A stretch of 64,000 nt of DNA from an uncultured Oscillibacter sp. (lineage in GTDB: Bacteria > Bacillota > Clostridia > Oscillospirales > Oscillospiraceae), in contig NZ_CAJTUX010000004.1 in assembly GCF_910579365.1 (NCBI RefSeq), forward strand, positions 21,899 to 85,898, in the 5' to 3' direction. Position numbers and translations under genes: made by a program. The notes under the pieces were generated by a model. It was not told the origin of the DNA. It searched no databases and saw only the letters and a program-made list of their open reading frames with translations. Shown piece after piece: positions 50,216 through 57,850 of the stretch (positions are counted from its first letter, which is position 1; every line of letters starts with the position of its first letter).

Positions 50216-50511
50216 AACGCGACCTCCTGGAGCTCTGCCTCCTCCACCTGATGTCCGGAGGGGACCAGTACGGCTACGAGCTCTTGCGCCAGCTCCACGG
50301 GGTGTTTCCGGACACCCAGGAGAGCGCCATCTACGCCATCCTCCGCCAGCTCTGCCGGGAGGGGGCCACGGAGCGTTATCAGGGGGAGACCTCCGGCGGC
50401 CCGGCCCGGAAGTACTACCGCCTGACGGAGGCGGGCCAAGCCCGCCATGCCGCCCTGCTGGAAATCTGGCGGAAAACCCGGGACGCCCTGGCGGCACTGG
50501 GGATTGCGTGA
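50209..50511 (+). CDS. PadR-family transcriptional regulator
   Basis: 100 residues. The winged HTH is KRDLLELCLLHLMSGGDQYGYELLRQL ... ESAIYAILRQLCREGA, then SGGPARKYYRLTEAG, the PadR wing. A short C-terminal helix serves as dimer interface (PadR-s2 type). ATG 50209 overlaps the end of the membrane protein gene by seven bases. It probably represses its own operon. Confidence 0.93.
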   Translation: MLKRDLLELCLLHLMSGGDQYGYELLRQLHGVFPDTQESAIYAILRQLCREGATERYQGETSGGPARKYYRLTEAGQARHAALLEIWRKTRDALAALGIA

Positions 50512-50519
50512 GGGAACAA

Positions 50520-50543
50520 AGCCCCGCCCGAAGGGGCGGGGCT
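50520..50543 (+). terminator. GC-rich terminator hairpin after padR
   Basis: AGCCCCGCCC-GAAG-GGGCGGGGCT; ten-bp stem without a T-run. A second copy with the same stem is at 50709-50732. Confidence 0.6.
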
Positions 50544-50598
50544 CAGCGTGTCAAAAAACGCAGAAGATTGACGCAGCGGGAAGGAAGAGAGTTACGAG

Positions 50599-50706
50599 AG
50601 GAACCCAGGAGGGGTTCCTTTCGTTTTCAATCAGAAGTTTTTCAAACCTTTTTTAAAGGTTTGAAAAACTTGCGCAGGCTGGCGAAAACACGTTTTCGAC
50701 AGCCTG
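50599..50706. repeat. Cluster of stacked hairpins, possible mobile repeat
   Basis: Three inverted repeats follow one another: AGGAACCC/GGGTTCCT (50599-50619, then TTCGTTTT), a perfect 17-bp stem at 50635-50651/50655-50671 with a TTT centre, and CAGGCTG-CGAAAAC/GTTTTCG-CAGCCTG (50675-50706, one mismatch). They sit between two copies of one GC-rich hairpin. No ORF is present. The form suggests a small repeat unit or a series of terminators. Confidence 0.5.
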
Positions 50707-50708
50707 AA

Positions 50709-50732
50709 AGCCCCGCCCGAAGGGGCGGGGCT
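50709..50732 (-). terminator. Terminator hairpin after the RluA-type gene
   Basis: Same stem as 50520-50543 (AGCCCCGCCC / GGGCGGGGCT), three bases from the stop of the minus-strand pseudouridine synthase gene. Confidence 0.65.
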
Positions 50733-50735
50733 TCG

Positions 50736-51698
50736 TCAACCTTTGGGAAAGTACTTCTCCTTGAACGGCACGTCCTCCACTGTGAACTCCCTCCCCCGGA
50801 GATAATTCAGCATCCCCGCGCCGGCGGGAAACGCGAACCTCAGCTTGTAGGCGTACAGCGCCTGCCGGGTCTCCTGGTACTTCCGGTTCACGGCCCCGTT
50901 TCCATACTTCCCGTCCCCCAGCAGCGGGCAGCCAATCTCCGCCATAGACACCCGAATCTGATGGGTTCGCCCTGTCAGTAAACGGCACTCCACCAAGGAC
51001 AGCTCCCCTCTCGTCTCCAGCGTCTTGTACAGCGTGGCGGCGGACTTCCCTCCGGGGACGGGGCGGCGGTGGAAGGTCACCAGCTTCTTCGCCTCGTCCT
51101 TGAACAAGAAGCCCTCAATCTTCCCCGCGGCGGGCCGGGGACGGCCCACGGCGGCGCAGAGATAGGATTTCTCCAGCTCGTGGGTCCGGATTTTCTCGTT
51201 GAGGATCCGAAGAGTCTCCGCGTTTTTGGCGGCGATGACAATCCCCCCCGTGTTCCGGTCGATGCGGTTGCAAAGAGCCGGGGCGAAGGCGTTCTCCTGC
51301 CGGGGGCTCCACTCCCGCTTTTGATAGAGATAGGCTTGAATGTGGTTGATGAGGGTGTTCACCTTCTCCGTCTCGTCGGCATGGACCACCAGCCCCGGCC
51401 GCTTGTCCACCAGGAGGAGGTTTTCATCCTCATAGACGATGCTCAGCCGGGGCTGAAAGATGGAGAGGAAGAGATTTTCCTCTTTGGGCTTGTCAAAGAA
51501 CTCGTCGTTGATATATAATTGTAGAACATCCCCAAACTGGAGGCGGGCGTCCCGCTTGGCCCCCCTGCCGTTGACCTTCACCCGTTTGAGGCGGATGTAC
51601 TTCTGCAAAAGCGCCGGAGGCAGAAGCGGCAGGTTTTTGGCGACAAAGCGGTCCAGCCGCTGTCCGGCGTCGTTTTTTCCGATGGTAAGTTCCCGCAT
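50736..51698 (-). CDS. RluA-family pseudouridine synthase
   Basis: 320 residues. An S4 RNA-binding domain (RLDRFVAKNLPLLPPALLQKYIRLKRVKVNG) precedes the RluA catalytic domain; the catalytic Asp is in CNRIDRNTGGIVIAAK, and LLTGRTHQIRV is the second motif. It isomerises uridines in rRNA or tRNA; the site is not predictable here. ATG 51698 follows AGGAGG; the longer frame to 51923 crosses into other genes and is rejected. Confidence 0.94.
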   Translation of the reverse strand: MRELTIGKNDAGQRLDRFVAKNLPLLPPALLQKYIRLKRVKVNGRGAKRDARLQFGDVLQLYINDEFFDKPKEENLFLSIFQPRLSIVYEDENLLLVDKRPGLVVHADETEKVNTLINHIQAYLYQKREWSPRQENAFAPALCNRIDRNTGGIVIAAKNAETLRILNEKIRTHELEKSYLCAAVGRPRPAAGKIEGFLFKDEAKKLVTFHRRPVPGGKSAATLYKTLETRGELSLVECRLLTGRTHQIRVSMAEIGCPLLGDGKYGNGAVNRKYQETRQALYAYKLRFAFPAGAGMLNYLRGREFTVEDVPFKEKYFPKG

Positions 51699-51769
51699 GG
51701 CGGACCTCCTGCGTGTATTTTGTCCATCATACCTGTTTTGCCGGAGCTTGTAAAGAGGAGGAAACCGAG

Positions 51770-51862
51770 ATGGCAGCGGAGTTTTTCGGCGCGGCATTTC
51801 CCTGGCTGGCACTGGGACTGCTGGTTGGTCTTGTCTGCGGAATGTTCTGCAAAAGACGCTAA
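51770..51862 (+). CDS. Small membrane protein of 30 residues
   Basis: ATG 51770 to TAA 51862, with AGGAGG eight bases upstream. The product is MAAEFFGAAFPWLALGLLVG followed by a short tail ending CKRR: one hydrophobic helix (about 10-26) and a positive C-terminus. It lies between the divergent RluA-type gene and the next ORF, 39 bases before it, in the same direction. I recognise no family; small helix proteins of this kind are easily missed. The good ribosome binding site is the main support. Confidence 0.55.
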   Translation: MAAEFFGAAFPWLALGLLVGLVCGMFCKRR

Positions 51863-51901
51863 GGCGGGAGGAAAGGCCCCGCCGGAGAAGGAGATCGTAC
51901 A

Positions 51902-52357
51902 ATGAGCGAAGTGAATACCGCACCCCTGCTGCCCGCCATTCAGGACGGGAAGGTTTGGATCAGCCGCTTTACCGGGAAGGAATACGACAAGGCCTTCCAG
52001 GAATACTGCGCGCGCTTCGCCCCGCTCTACCGGGAGGCGCTGCTTTCCGCCGGAGAGGCGGCGGCGTTGGCGGAGCCTCTGCTGGACGGCATAGCCGGGG
52101 GCTGGGCCCGTCAGAAATTCTGGAACCGCTCGGTGGCCCTGATGAACGACAAGCAGATGATCGTCTGCTACCTCTCCCCCATGCTGCTGGAGGACCCCTT
52201 CTGCGCCCCCCTGGCGGAAGCGCTCCAGACGGGCTGGGCCGCCCGGTGGCCCAAGGAGGCCTACAGCGTCGCCCCGCAGGCCAAGCTTCGCAAGGGCTTC
52301 CGGCCCACCTTCCTGGGCATTACCCTGCCCTTTAAAAACGACGACGGGGATGAGTGA
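51902..52357 (+). CDS. Protein of unknown function (151 aa)
   Basis: I do not recognise the family. The 151 residues have no signal peptide, membrane helix or Cys motif. It looks globular and alpha-helical: GKEYDKAFQEYCARFAPLYREALL, AGGWARQKFWNRSVALMNDKQMIV, then LAEALQTGWAARWPKEAYSV and a basic-hydrophobic end. The ATG at 51902 follows GGAGAAGGAGATC. It follows the small membrane ORF in the same direction and precedes the DUF177-rpmF promoter. Confidence 0.75.
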   Translation: MSEVNTAPLLPAIQDGKVWISRFTGKEYDKAFQEYCARFAPLYREALLSAGEAAALAEPLLDGIAGGWARQKFWNRSVALMNDKQMIVCYLSPMLLEDPFCAPLAEALQTGWAARWPKEAYSVAPQAKLRKGFRPTFLGITLPFKNDDGDE

Positions 52358-52398
52358 GGCGGTCTTTTAAAAAAGAACGGAAAAAACGAAAAAATTGT

Positions 52399-52427
52399 TT
52401 GACAACGGAGGAAGCATCCTTTATAAT
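52399..52427 (+). promoter_or_regulatory. Sigma-A promoter of the DUF177-rpmF unit
   Basis: TTGACA, 17 bases, TATAAT on the plus strand, fully consensus, as expected for a ribosomal protein gene. ATG 52455 is 28 bases downstream. Confidence 0.85.
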
Positions 52428-52454
52428 ACGTAAGGTATCGTTGCGAGGTAGACT

Positions 52455-52952
52455 ATGCTGATTGATGTAAGGCCCATACTGCATACCCCCGGCAAGCACT
52501 TGGAATTCCAGTTCTCCCTGGACCTCTCCGACTTGGAGTTTGACGGCCGGAAGCCCGTCAGCCGCCCGGTGGAGGTGACGGGAGAGGTCCGCAACACGGC
52601 GGACCTGCTGGAGCTGGCCCTGACGGCGGAGACCACCCTGGACGCGGTCTGCGACCGCTGCGGGAAGGAGTTCCTTCTGGAGAAAGAGGTCTCTTACCGC
52701 TGCATGCTGGCGGAAGAGCTCCAGAACGGGGAGAGCGACGAAATCGTCCTGCTGGAGGACGGAAAGGCGGACGCGGGCGACCTGGCCCGAACGGCTTTCA
52801 TCCTAGGAATGGACAGCAAAACACTGTGTTCGGAAGATTGCAAGGGACTGTGCCCCCGGTGCGGCGCCAACCTGAACGTTGGCCCCTGCTCCTGCCAAAA
52901 GGAGCCGGACCCCCGGCTGGCCGCCCTGGCAACGCTTTTGGATAAGAATTAA
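52455..52952 (+). CDS. DUF177 (YceD-like) zinc-binding protein
   Basis: 165 residues of the YceD/DUF177 family, which nearly always precedes rpmF and is linked to 23S rRNA accumulation. FSLDLSDLEFDGRKPV and GEVRNTADLLELALTAETTLDAVCDRCGKEF are typical. Zinc-type Cys sets are CDRCG near 78-81 and CSEDCKGLCPRCGANLNVGPCSCQ at the end. It is 44 bases before rpmF on the same strand. Confidence 0.93.
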   Translation: MLIDVRPILHTPGKHLEFQFSLDLSDLEFDGRKPVSRPVEVTGEVRNTADLLELALTAETTLDAVCDRCGKEFLLEKEVSYRCMLAEELQNGESDEIVLLEDGKADAGDLARTAFILGMDSKTLCSEDCKGLCPRCGANLNVGPCSCQKEPDPRLAALATLLDKN

Positions 52953-52996
52953 CGAGAAGCGCTCCGCGCCTTTTTGTATGATTAGGAGGTGTCACA

Positions 52997-53191
52997 ATGG
53001 CAGTACCCAAGGGTAAAGTATCCAAAGCGAGACGGGACAAACGGCGCAGCTCCCACTGGAAGCTGACGGCCCCCAATCTGGTCGTGTGCCCCAAATGCGG
53101 TGCTATGCACCTGCCTCACAGAATGTGCCAGGAGTGCGGTACTTACAACGGCCGGGAGATCAAGGTCGTGAAGTCCGTCGTCTCGAAGTGA
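52997..53191 (+). CDS. rpmF: Ribosomal protein bL32
   Basis: 64 residues, MAVPKGKVSKARRDKRRSSHWK start and a CPKCGAMHLPHRMCQECGTYNGREI zinc ribbon with all four Cys, the zinc-bound form. AGGAGGTGTCACA precedes ATG 52997. It is co-transcribed with the DUF177 gene. Confidence 0.98.
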   Translation: MAVPKGKVSKARRDKRRSSHWKLTAPNLVVCPKCGAMHLPHRMCQECGTYNGREIKVVKSVVSK

Positions 53192-53206
53192 GATTCTGTT
53201 GAATGA

Positions 53207-53238
53207 AGAGAGAGGAGCTGGTCTCCCCTCTCTTTTTT
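53207..53238 (+). terminator. Terminator after rpmF
   Basis: AGAGAGAGGAG and CTCCCCTCTCT arms around CTGGT, followed by TTTTTT. One small bulge in the stem. Confidence 0.8.
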
Positions 53239-53263
53239 CTTAACGTGGAAAGGAGCGTACTCC

Positions 53264-53731
53264 ATGCGTTCGACAAAGCGGCCCCGGCGGCCGGTCCACC
53301 GCTACAAGTCCCTGCTGTTCCCCGGCATCGCCGTGCTGGCCATATTCGCCTTTTGGGCAGCCTTCGCTCCCTCGGAGCAGCCAAAGGGGGAAACTGTGCT
53401 GTTTGAGTACGGCGGTTTGAAAATCGAGATCACCAATGTCCAGGAGGTTGGACAGGGTTTCAGCAACGACGGCGGCCCGGAGCTCTGGGAGTACCCGGTC
53501 TACACGGTCTATCCCGGCGCGACGGCCACGGTGCTGGAGGCGGGTATGAAGACGGGCGAGGACGGCGCGCTTTTGGCGGACTGGGCCTTTGAGCTAAATT
53601 CGGAGGATTGGCGGCTGGACATTGCAGACGGCATGGAGCCGCTGGAAATCACCCCGGAGGTGGTGGGGGTGTTCGACCCGGAGTCCAGTGTGTATATACT
53701 GCGCTTTGTTCTCCAGGAAGAGGACGGCTGA
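53264..53731 (+). CDS. Membrane-anchored protein of unknown function (155 aa)
   Basis: 155 residues. A basic N-terminus (RSTKRPRRPVHRYK) is followed by one transmembrane helix at about 16-33 (LLFPGIAVLAIFAFWAAF), so the rest (about 120 residues, acidic, beta-type, GLKIEITNVQEVGQGF, LWEYPVYTVYPGATATVLEAG) is outside. No lipobox or catalytic motif is seen. GAAAGGAGCG precedes ATG 53264. It stands between terminators as a single-gene unit. Family not recognised. Confidence 0.78.
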   Translation: MRSTKRPRRPVHRYKSLLFPGIAVLAIFAFWAAFAPSEQPKGETVLFEYGGLKIEITNVQEVGQGFSNDGGPELWEYPVYTVYPGATATVLEAGMKTGEDGALLADWAFELNSEDWRLDIADGMEPLEITPEVVGVFDPESSVYILRFVLQEEDG

Positions 53732-53744
53732 ACCAGTCAAACAG

Positions 53745-53770
53745 GAGGGGGAAATTTCCCCCTCTTTTTT
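53745..53770 (+). terminator. Terminator after the 155-aa gene
   Basis: GAGGGGGAAA / TTTCCCCCTC, a perfect 20-base palindrome, followed by six Ts. Confidence 0.9.
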
Positions 53771-53780
53771 ATTTCCCCTC

Positions 53781-53809
53781 TTGACAAACGGCCCGCAAGC
53801 GTCTATAGT
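53781..53809 (+). promoter_or_regulatory. Promoter of the second GntR-ABC cassette
   Basis: TTGACA, 17 bases, TATAGT on the plus strand. Three AGTAC units repeat downstream (within 53823-53846), at nine to ten-base steps, a possible regulator site between promoter and gene. Confidence 0.75.
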
Positions 53810-53860
53810 GTACTTATCAAGCCAGTACGCGCAGTACGAGCAGTACAAGGAGGCGATCCT

Positions 53861-54238
53861 ATCGACATTCTCATCAGCAACAGCAGCGGCAGGCCCATTT
53901 ACGAACAAATCTGCCAGCAAATCAAGACCCAGATCATGGACGGGACCCTCTCCGCCGGAGAGGCGCTGCCCTCCATGCGGGCCCTGGCGAAGGAGCTGCA
54001 CCTCAGCGTCATCACGGTCCAGCGGGCCTACGAGGACCTGACTCGGGACGGCTTCATCGAGACCGTCTCCGGCAAGGGCAGCTTCGTGGCCGCCCAGAAC
54101 CAGGAGTTCATCCGAGAGGAGCGGCTCCGGGAGGCGGAGGAGCTGCTGCAAAGGGCGGCGGAGCTGGGCCGGTCCAGCGGCATTCCGCTGGAAAAGCTGA
54201 CGGGCATTCTCGCCCTGTTTTATGAAGAAGGAGACTGA
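53861..54238 (+). CDS. GntR-family (YtrA-type) regulator, second copy, probable AUC start
   Basis: 125 residues if translation starts at ATC 53861, seven bases after AAGGAGG. Residues 2-16 (DILISNSSGRPIYEQ) align position by position with the start of the first cassette's regulator, whose ATG falls on this ATC. No ATG, GTG or TTG lies near the ribosome binding site; the first ATG (53936) would remove helix 1 of the winged HTH (PIYEQICQQIKTQI). The rest is intact: GEALPSMRALAKELHLSVITVQRAYEDLTRDGF and VSGKGSFVAA. AUC starts are very rare, so a point mutation or sequence error is the alternative. Confidence 0.82.
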   Translation: MDILISNSSGRPIYEQICQQIKTQIMDGTLSAGEALPSMRALAKELHLSVITVQRAYEDLTRDGFIETVSGKGSFVAAQNQEFIREERLREAEELLQRAAELGRSSGIPLEKLTGILALFYEEGD

Positions 54239-54240
54239 GT

Positions 54241-55098
54241 ATGGAAAACAGCATTTTGGTCCGGGACCTCACCAAGCGCTTTCCGGGCTTTACCCTGGAC
54301 CGCGTGTCTTTTCAGGTGCCCCAGGGCCGCATCGTGGGCTTTATCGGAGAAAACGGCGCGGGGAAGAGCACCACCATTCACCTGATTTTAAACGAGCTGA
54401 AAAAGGATGGAGGAACCGTAGAGGTTCTGGGCCGGGATCACGCCGGCCCCGCCGTGAAAAACGACCTGGGCGTGGTGTTTGACACCTGCAATTTCCCGGA
54501 GGTCTTCACGCCTCTGGACGTGGAAAAAGTCCTCTCCGGGGTGTATTCCGTTTGGGACGGACAGGCGTACCGAGGCTATTTGAAGCGCTTCACCCTGCCG
54601 GAGCGAAAGCGGGTCAAGACCTTCTCCAAGGGCATGAAGATGAAGCTGTCCATTGCCGCAGCCTTGGCCCACCGGCCCCGGCTGCTGATTCTGGACGAGG
54701 CCACGGCGGGCCTGGACCCGGTGATCCGGGACGAGATTCTGGACATCCTGCTGGATTTTATCCAGGACGAGGAGCATTCCGTGTTCTTCTCCTCCCATAT
54801 CACCTCGGATATCCAGAAGATCGCCGACTATGTGGTGCTGATCCACCAGGGGAAGATCGTCTTCGAGGAGGAGAAGGACGTGCTTCTGGACCAATACGGC
54901 ATCCTCCGCTGCGGCAAGGGCACGGAGGTGGATCCGGGGGATTATATCGTCCGGCGGGAGACCGGGGTCAGCGCGGAGTATCTGGTCCGGGACCGCTCCG
55001 CCGCCGGAAAGAAGTATCCCAAGGCCGTGGCGGACGCCGCGTCCCTGGAGGACATCATGCTGTTTTATATCAAGGGGGAAACGTCATGCGAGGAATGA
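54241..55098 (+). CDS. ABC transporter ATP-binding protein, second GntR cassette
   Basis: 285 residues, close in layout to the ATPase at 38688: KRFPGFTLDRVSFQVPQG, Walker A GENGAGKST, signature FSKGMKMKLSIA, Walker B LLILDEATAGLDP, H-loop SSHITSD, and a C-terminal tail of about 70 residues. ATG 54241 comes three bases after the regulator stop. Its end overlaps the permease start by 13 bases. Confidence 0.94.
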   Translation: MENSILVRDLTKRFPGFTLDRVSFQVPQGRIVGFIGENGAGKSTTIHLILNELKKDGGTVEVLGRDHAGPAVKNDLGVVFDTCNFPEVFTPLDVEKVLSGVYSVWDGQAYRGYLKRFTLPERKRVKTFSKGMKMKLSIAAALAHRPRLLILDEATAGLDPVIRDEILDILLDFIQDEEHSVFFSSHITSDIQKIADYVVLIHQGKIVFEEEKDVLLDQYGILRCGKGTEVDPGDYIVRRETGVSAEYLVRDRSAAGKKYPKAVADAASLEDIMLFYIKGETSCEE

Positions 55099-55730
55099 TT
55101 TATAAGGACCTGTGCCTGTTTTTCAAGGGGATCGATAAAATCGTCCTGCTGGTGCTGGGGGGGCTTTTGGTCCTGTTCGCGGCCGAAGGAGGCGCTTACG
55201 CCGGGATGCTGTTCTCGTTCGCCCTGGATATGATGGTGGGCCTGCTGCACCTCACAGCCCTGGAGAAGGAGGAGAAGACGGCCTGGAGGAGCTATCAGCG
55301 GACCATGCCGGTGGGCGTGGGGAAGGTGATGGCGGGGAAGTACGCCGCTTTGCTGCTGACGGTGCCGGTCAGCGTCGCGGGGGCCGTGGTATCGAATCTG
55401 GCGGCTTTCGCCGTGTACCGGGCCTTTTGGCCGGAGGTGCTGGGACTGTCGGTAGTGGCGGCTATCATAGTTCCCCCAGTCTTCGCGGTGTTCAGCCTGC
55501 CCTTTTACTACTGGTTTGGAAGCCAGATTGCCCAGTTTACCATCCTGCCCCTGGCCTTCCTGATGTTTTACGCCATCAAAAATTTTGAGGACGGCTGGTG
55601 GACCGTGGCGGACCTGGTGTCCCTGGCAGAGAATCTCCCGCTTTCCCTGCTGGCGGGCGCGCTGGCCCTGGCGGCGCTGCTGGCGGCGTCCCTGGCCCTC
55701 AGCGCCGCCGGGTACTGCCGGAGAAAATAA
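55086..55730 (+). CDS. ABC-2-type permease, second GntR cassette
   Basis: 214 residues with about six hydrophobic helices (IDKIVLLVLGGLLVLFAA, YAALLLTVPVSVAGAVVSNLA, LSVVAAIIVPPVFAVFSLPF, LAGALALAALLAASLAL). The cytosolic loop LEKEEKTAWRSYQRTMPVGVGKVMAGKY resembles the loop of the first-cassette permease. ATG 55086 lies inside the ATPase gene end, indicating coupling. Confidence 0.85.
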   Translation: MRGMIYKDLCLFFKGIDKIVLLVLGGLLVLFAAEGGAYAGMLFSFALDMMVGLLHLTALEKEEKTAWRSYQRTMPVGVGKVMAGKYAALLLTVPVSVAGAVVSNLAAFAVYRAFWPEVLGLSVVAAIIVPPVFAVFSLPFYYWFGSQIAQFTILPLAFLMFYAIKNFEDGWWTVADLVSLAENLPLSLLAGALALAALLAASLALSAAGYCRRK

Positions 55731-55741
55731 GATTTTTCCGG

Positions 55742-55768
55742 GGCGGAGGCATTCAGCCTCCGCCTTTT
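55742..55768 (+). terminator. Terminator of the second GntR cassette
   Basis: GGCGGAGGC-ATTCA-GCCTCCGCC (perfect 9 bp) followed by TTTT. Confidence 0.88.
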
Positions 55769-55790
55769 CCCATTCCCGGAAAGATTTTCC

Positions 55791-55819
55791 TTGCGCCTTT
55801 GGCCCATCCCGGTTATAAT
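55791..55819 (+). promoter_or_regulatory. Promoter of the der-plsY-gpsA unit
   Basis: TTGCGC, 17 bases, TATAAT on the plus strand, about 60 bases before ATG 55878. Confidence 0.65.
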
Positions 55820-55877
55820 GAAACTGGATTTATATGTTTCAAAAAACAAGGCGGCGCGCCGCCGGGAGGGATACCGT

Positions 55878-57206
55878 ATGCCAAAGCCGATCATCGCCAT
55901 CGTGGGCCGCCCCAACGTGGGCAAGTCCATGCTCTTCAATAAAATCATCGGGAAACGCCTGTCCATTGTGGAGGACACCCCCGGCGTCACCCGGGACCGG
56001 ATCTACGGGGAGTCCGACTGGTGTGGCCGGGCCTTCACCTTGGTGGACACCGGCGGCATCGAACCCCGGACGGACAACCAGATTCTGGCGTTCATGCGGG
56101 ACCAGGCCCAGACCGCCATCGAGACGGCGGCGGTGATCGTCTTCCTGACGGATATCCGCACCGGCCTCACTGCCTCGGACCAGGAGGTGGCCGCCATGCT
56201 GCTTCGAAGTGGCAAACCTATCGTCCTGGCGGTGAACAAGATGGACTCCACCGGGGTCCCGGACCCGGATTTTTACGAGTTCTACAACCTGGGACTGGGG
56301 GACCCCATTCCCGTCTCCGCCGTCCACGGCCACGGCACCGGGGACCTGCTGGACGCGTGCCTCCAGTATTTCCCCCCGGAGGACGCGGAAGAGGAGGAGG
56401 ACGACGCCATCAAAGTGGCGGTCATCGGGAAGCCCAACGCGGGAAAGTCCTCCCTTGTGAATAAAATCCTGGGGGAGGAGCGAGTCATTGTCTCCAACGT
56501 GGCGGGCACTACCCGGGACGCCATCGACTCCCGGTTTGAAAACGACAAGGGCAAATTTGTCTTCATCGACACGGCGGGCCTCCGGCGCAAGAGCAAGGTG
56601 GAGGAGGCCATCGAGAAGTACAGCGTCCTCCGGGCCACCATGGCCATTGAGCGCTCGGACGTGTGCCTGATTCTGATTGACGCCACGGAGGGGGTCACGG
56701 AGCAGGACACGAAGGTCGCCGGTCTGGCCCACGAGGCGGGGAAGGCCAGCATCATCGTGGTGAACAAGTGGGACCTGGTGGAAAAGGACGGCAAGACCAT
56801 GGACCGTATGCGCAAGGAGGTCCAGGAGGGCCTGAGCTTCATGACCTACGCCCCCATCCTCTTCATCTCCGCCAAGACCGGCCAGCGGGTGGACCGGCTC
56901 TTCGAGCTCATTGACTATGTCTCCAACCAGGCGGCCACCCGGATTACCACAGGTATGCTGAACGACGTGCTGGCGGACGCCCAGACCCGGGTCCAGCCCC
57001 CCACGGACAAGGGCAGAAGGCTGAAAATCTACTATATGACCCAGGTGGGAGTGAAGCCGCCCCACTACGTCATTTTCTGCAACGACACGAAGCTGTTCCA
57101 CTTTTCCTATCAGCGGTATCTGGAAAACTGCATTCGCAACACCTTCGGCCTGGAGGGAACGCCCATCAAGATTTCCGTCCGGCAGCGGGGAGACAAGGAG
57201 GTTTGA
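55878..57206 (+). CDS. der: Ribosome assembly GTPase Der (EngA)
   Basis: 442 residues with two tandem GTPase domains: GRPNVGKS, DTPGVTRD, DTGG and NKMD in the first; GKPNAGKSS, GTTRDAID, DTAGLRRK and NKWD in the second; a KH-like domain at the end (KIYYMTQVGVKPPHYVIFCN). It assists 50S assembly. ATG 55878 is seven bases after GGAGGG; an earlier frame start at 55791 lies on the promoter. The first G1 motif reads GKSML rather than the common GKSTL. Confidence 0.97.
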   Translation: MPKPIIAIVGRPNVGKSMLFNKIIGKRLSIVEDTPGVTRDRIYGESDWCGRAFTLVDTGGIEPRTDNQILAFMRDQAQTAIETAAVIVFLTDIRTGLTASDQEVAAMLLRSGKPIVLAVNKMDSTGVPDPDFYEFYNLGLGDPIPVSAVHGHGTGDLLDACLQYFPPEDAEEEEDDAIKVAVIGKPNAGKSSLVNKILGEERVIVSNVAGTTRDAIDSRFENDKGKFVFIDTAGLRRKSKVEEAIEKYSVLRATMAIERSDVCLILIDATEGVTEQDTKVAGLAHEAGKASIIVVNKWDLVEKDGKTMDRMRKEVQEGLSFMTYAPILFISAKTGQRVDRLFELIDYVSNQAATRITTGMLNDVLADAQTRVQPPTDKGRRLKIYYMTQVGVKPPHYVIFCNDTKLFHFSYQRYLENCIRNTFGLEGTPIKISVRQRGDKEV

Positions 57207-57208
57207 GT

Positions 57209-57850
57209 ATGGAGAACCTGTGGCTGGCGATGCTCCTGATCTATGGCGGAACGGCCGTGGCGTCCTATTTTCTGGGTTGCTTCAACGGCGCGGTGATTGT
57301 GTCCAAGTATATCCTCCGGGACGACATCCGGAACCACGGCAGCGGGAATGCAGGGCTGACGAATTTTCACCGGACCTTCGGCGGCGGGCTGACCTTCGTG
57401 GTCATACTCTGCGACGTGCTGAAAGCGGTCATTGCCGTGCTGCTGACCAGCACCGTGTTCGGTGGGGCTGTGACAGCCAAATACTGGGCGGGCCTGTTCT
57501 GTCTGCTGGGCCATATGTTCCCCTGTATGTTCCACTTCAAGGGGGGCAAGGGCATCCTCTCCGGAGGGACTATCGCCTTGATGATCGACTGGCGTATTGC
57601 TCTGGTGGTCTGGGGAGGCTTCTTGATTTTGACGGTTTTGACCCGGTATGTTTCCCTGGGATCTTTGTGGGCTGGGGCCAGCTTTCCATTCGTCAGCTGG
57701 TATTGTTATCCGGATATTCGAGTTGTCGTGTTGGCCTTTCTCCTGGGGGGGCTGGTGGTTTGGCAGCACCGGGGCAACGCGGAGCGGCTGCTTCATGGCA
57801 CGGAACGAAAACTCACATTCCATAAGAAGAAACAGGAGGGCGGCTCATGA
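57209..57850 (+). CDS. plsY: Glycerol-3-phosphate acyltransferase PlsY
   Basis: 213 residues, about five to six helices. The three PlsY motifs are present: SYFLGCFNGAVIVSKYILRDDIRNHGSGNAGLTNFHRTFG, GHMFPCMFHFKGGKG and a later QHRGNAERLLHGTE. It transfers acyl groups from acyl-phosphate to glycerol-3-phosphate. AAGGAGG precedes ATG 57209. It sits between der and gpsA, whose product makes its substrate. LGCFNGAVI carries Cys and Asn where SIPSG(Y/F) is usual, a mild variant. Confidence 0.95.
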   Translation: MENLWLAMLLIYGGTAVASYFLGCFNGAVIVSKYILRDDIRNHGSGNAGLTNFHRTFGGGLTFVVILCDVLKAVIAVLLTSTVFGGAVTAKYWAGLFCLLGHMFPCMFHFKGGKGILSGGTIALMIDWRIALVVWGGFLILTVLTRYVSLGSLWAGASFPFVSWYCYPDIRVVVLAFLLGGLVVWQHRGNAERLLHGTERKLTFHKKKQEGGS

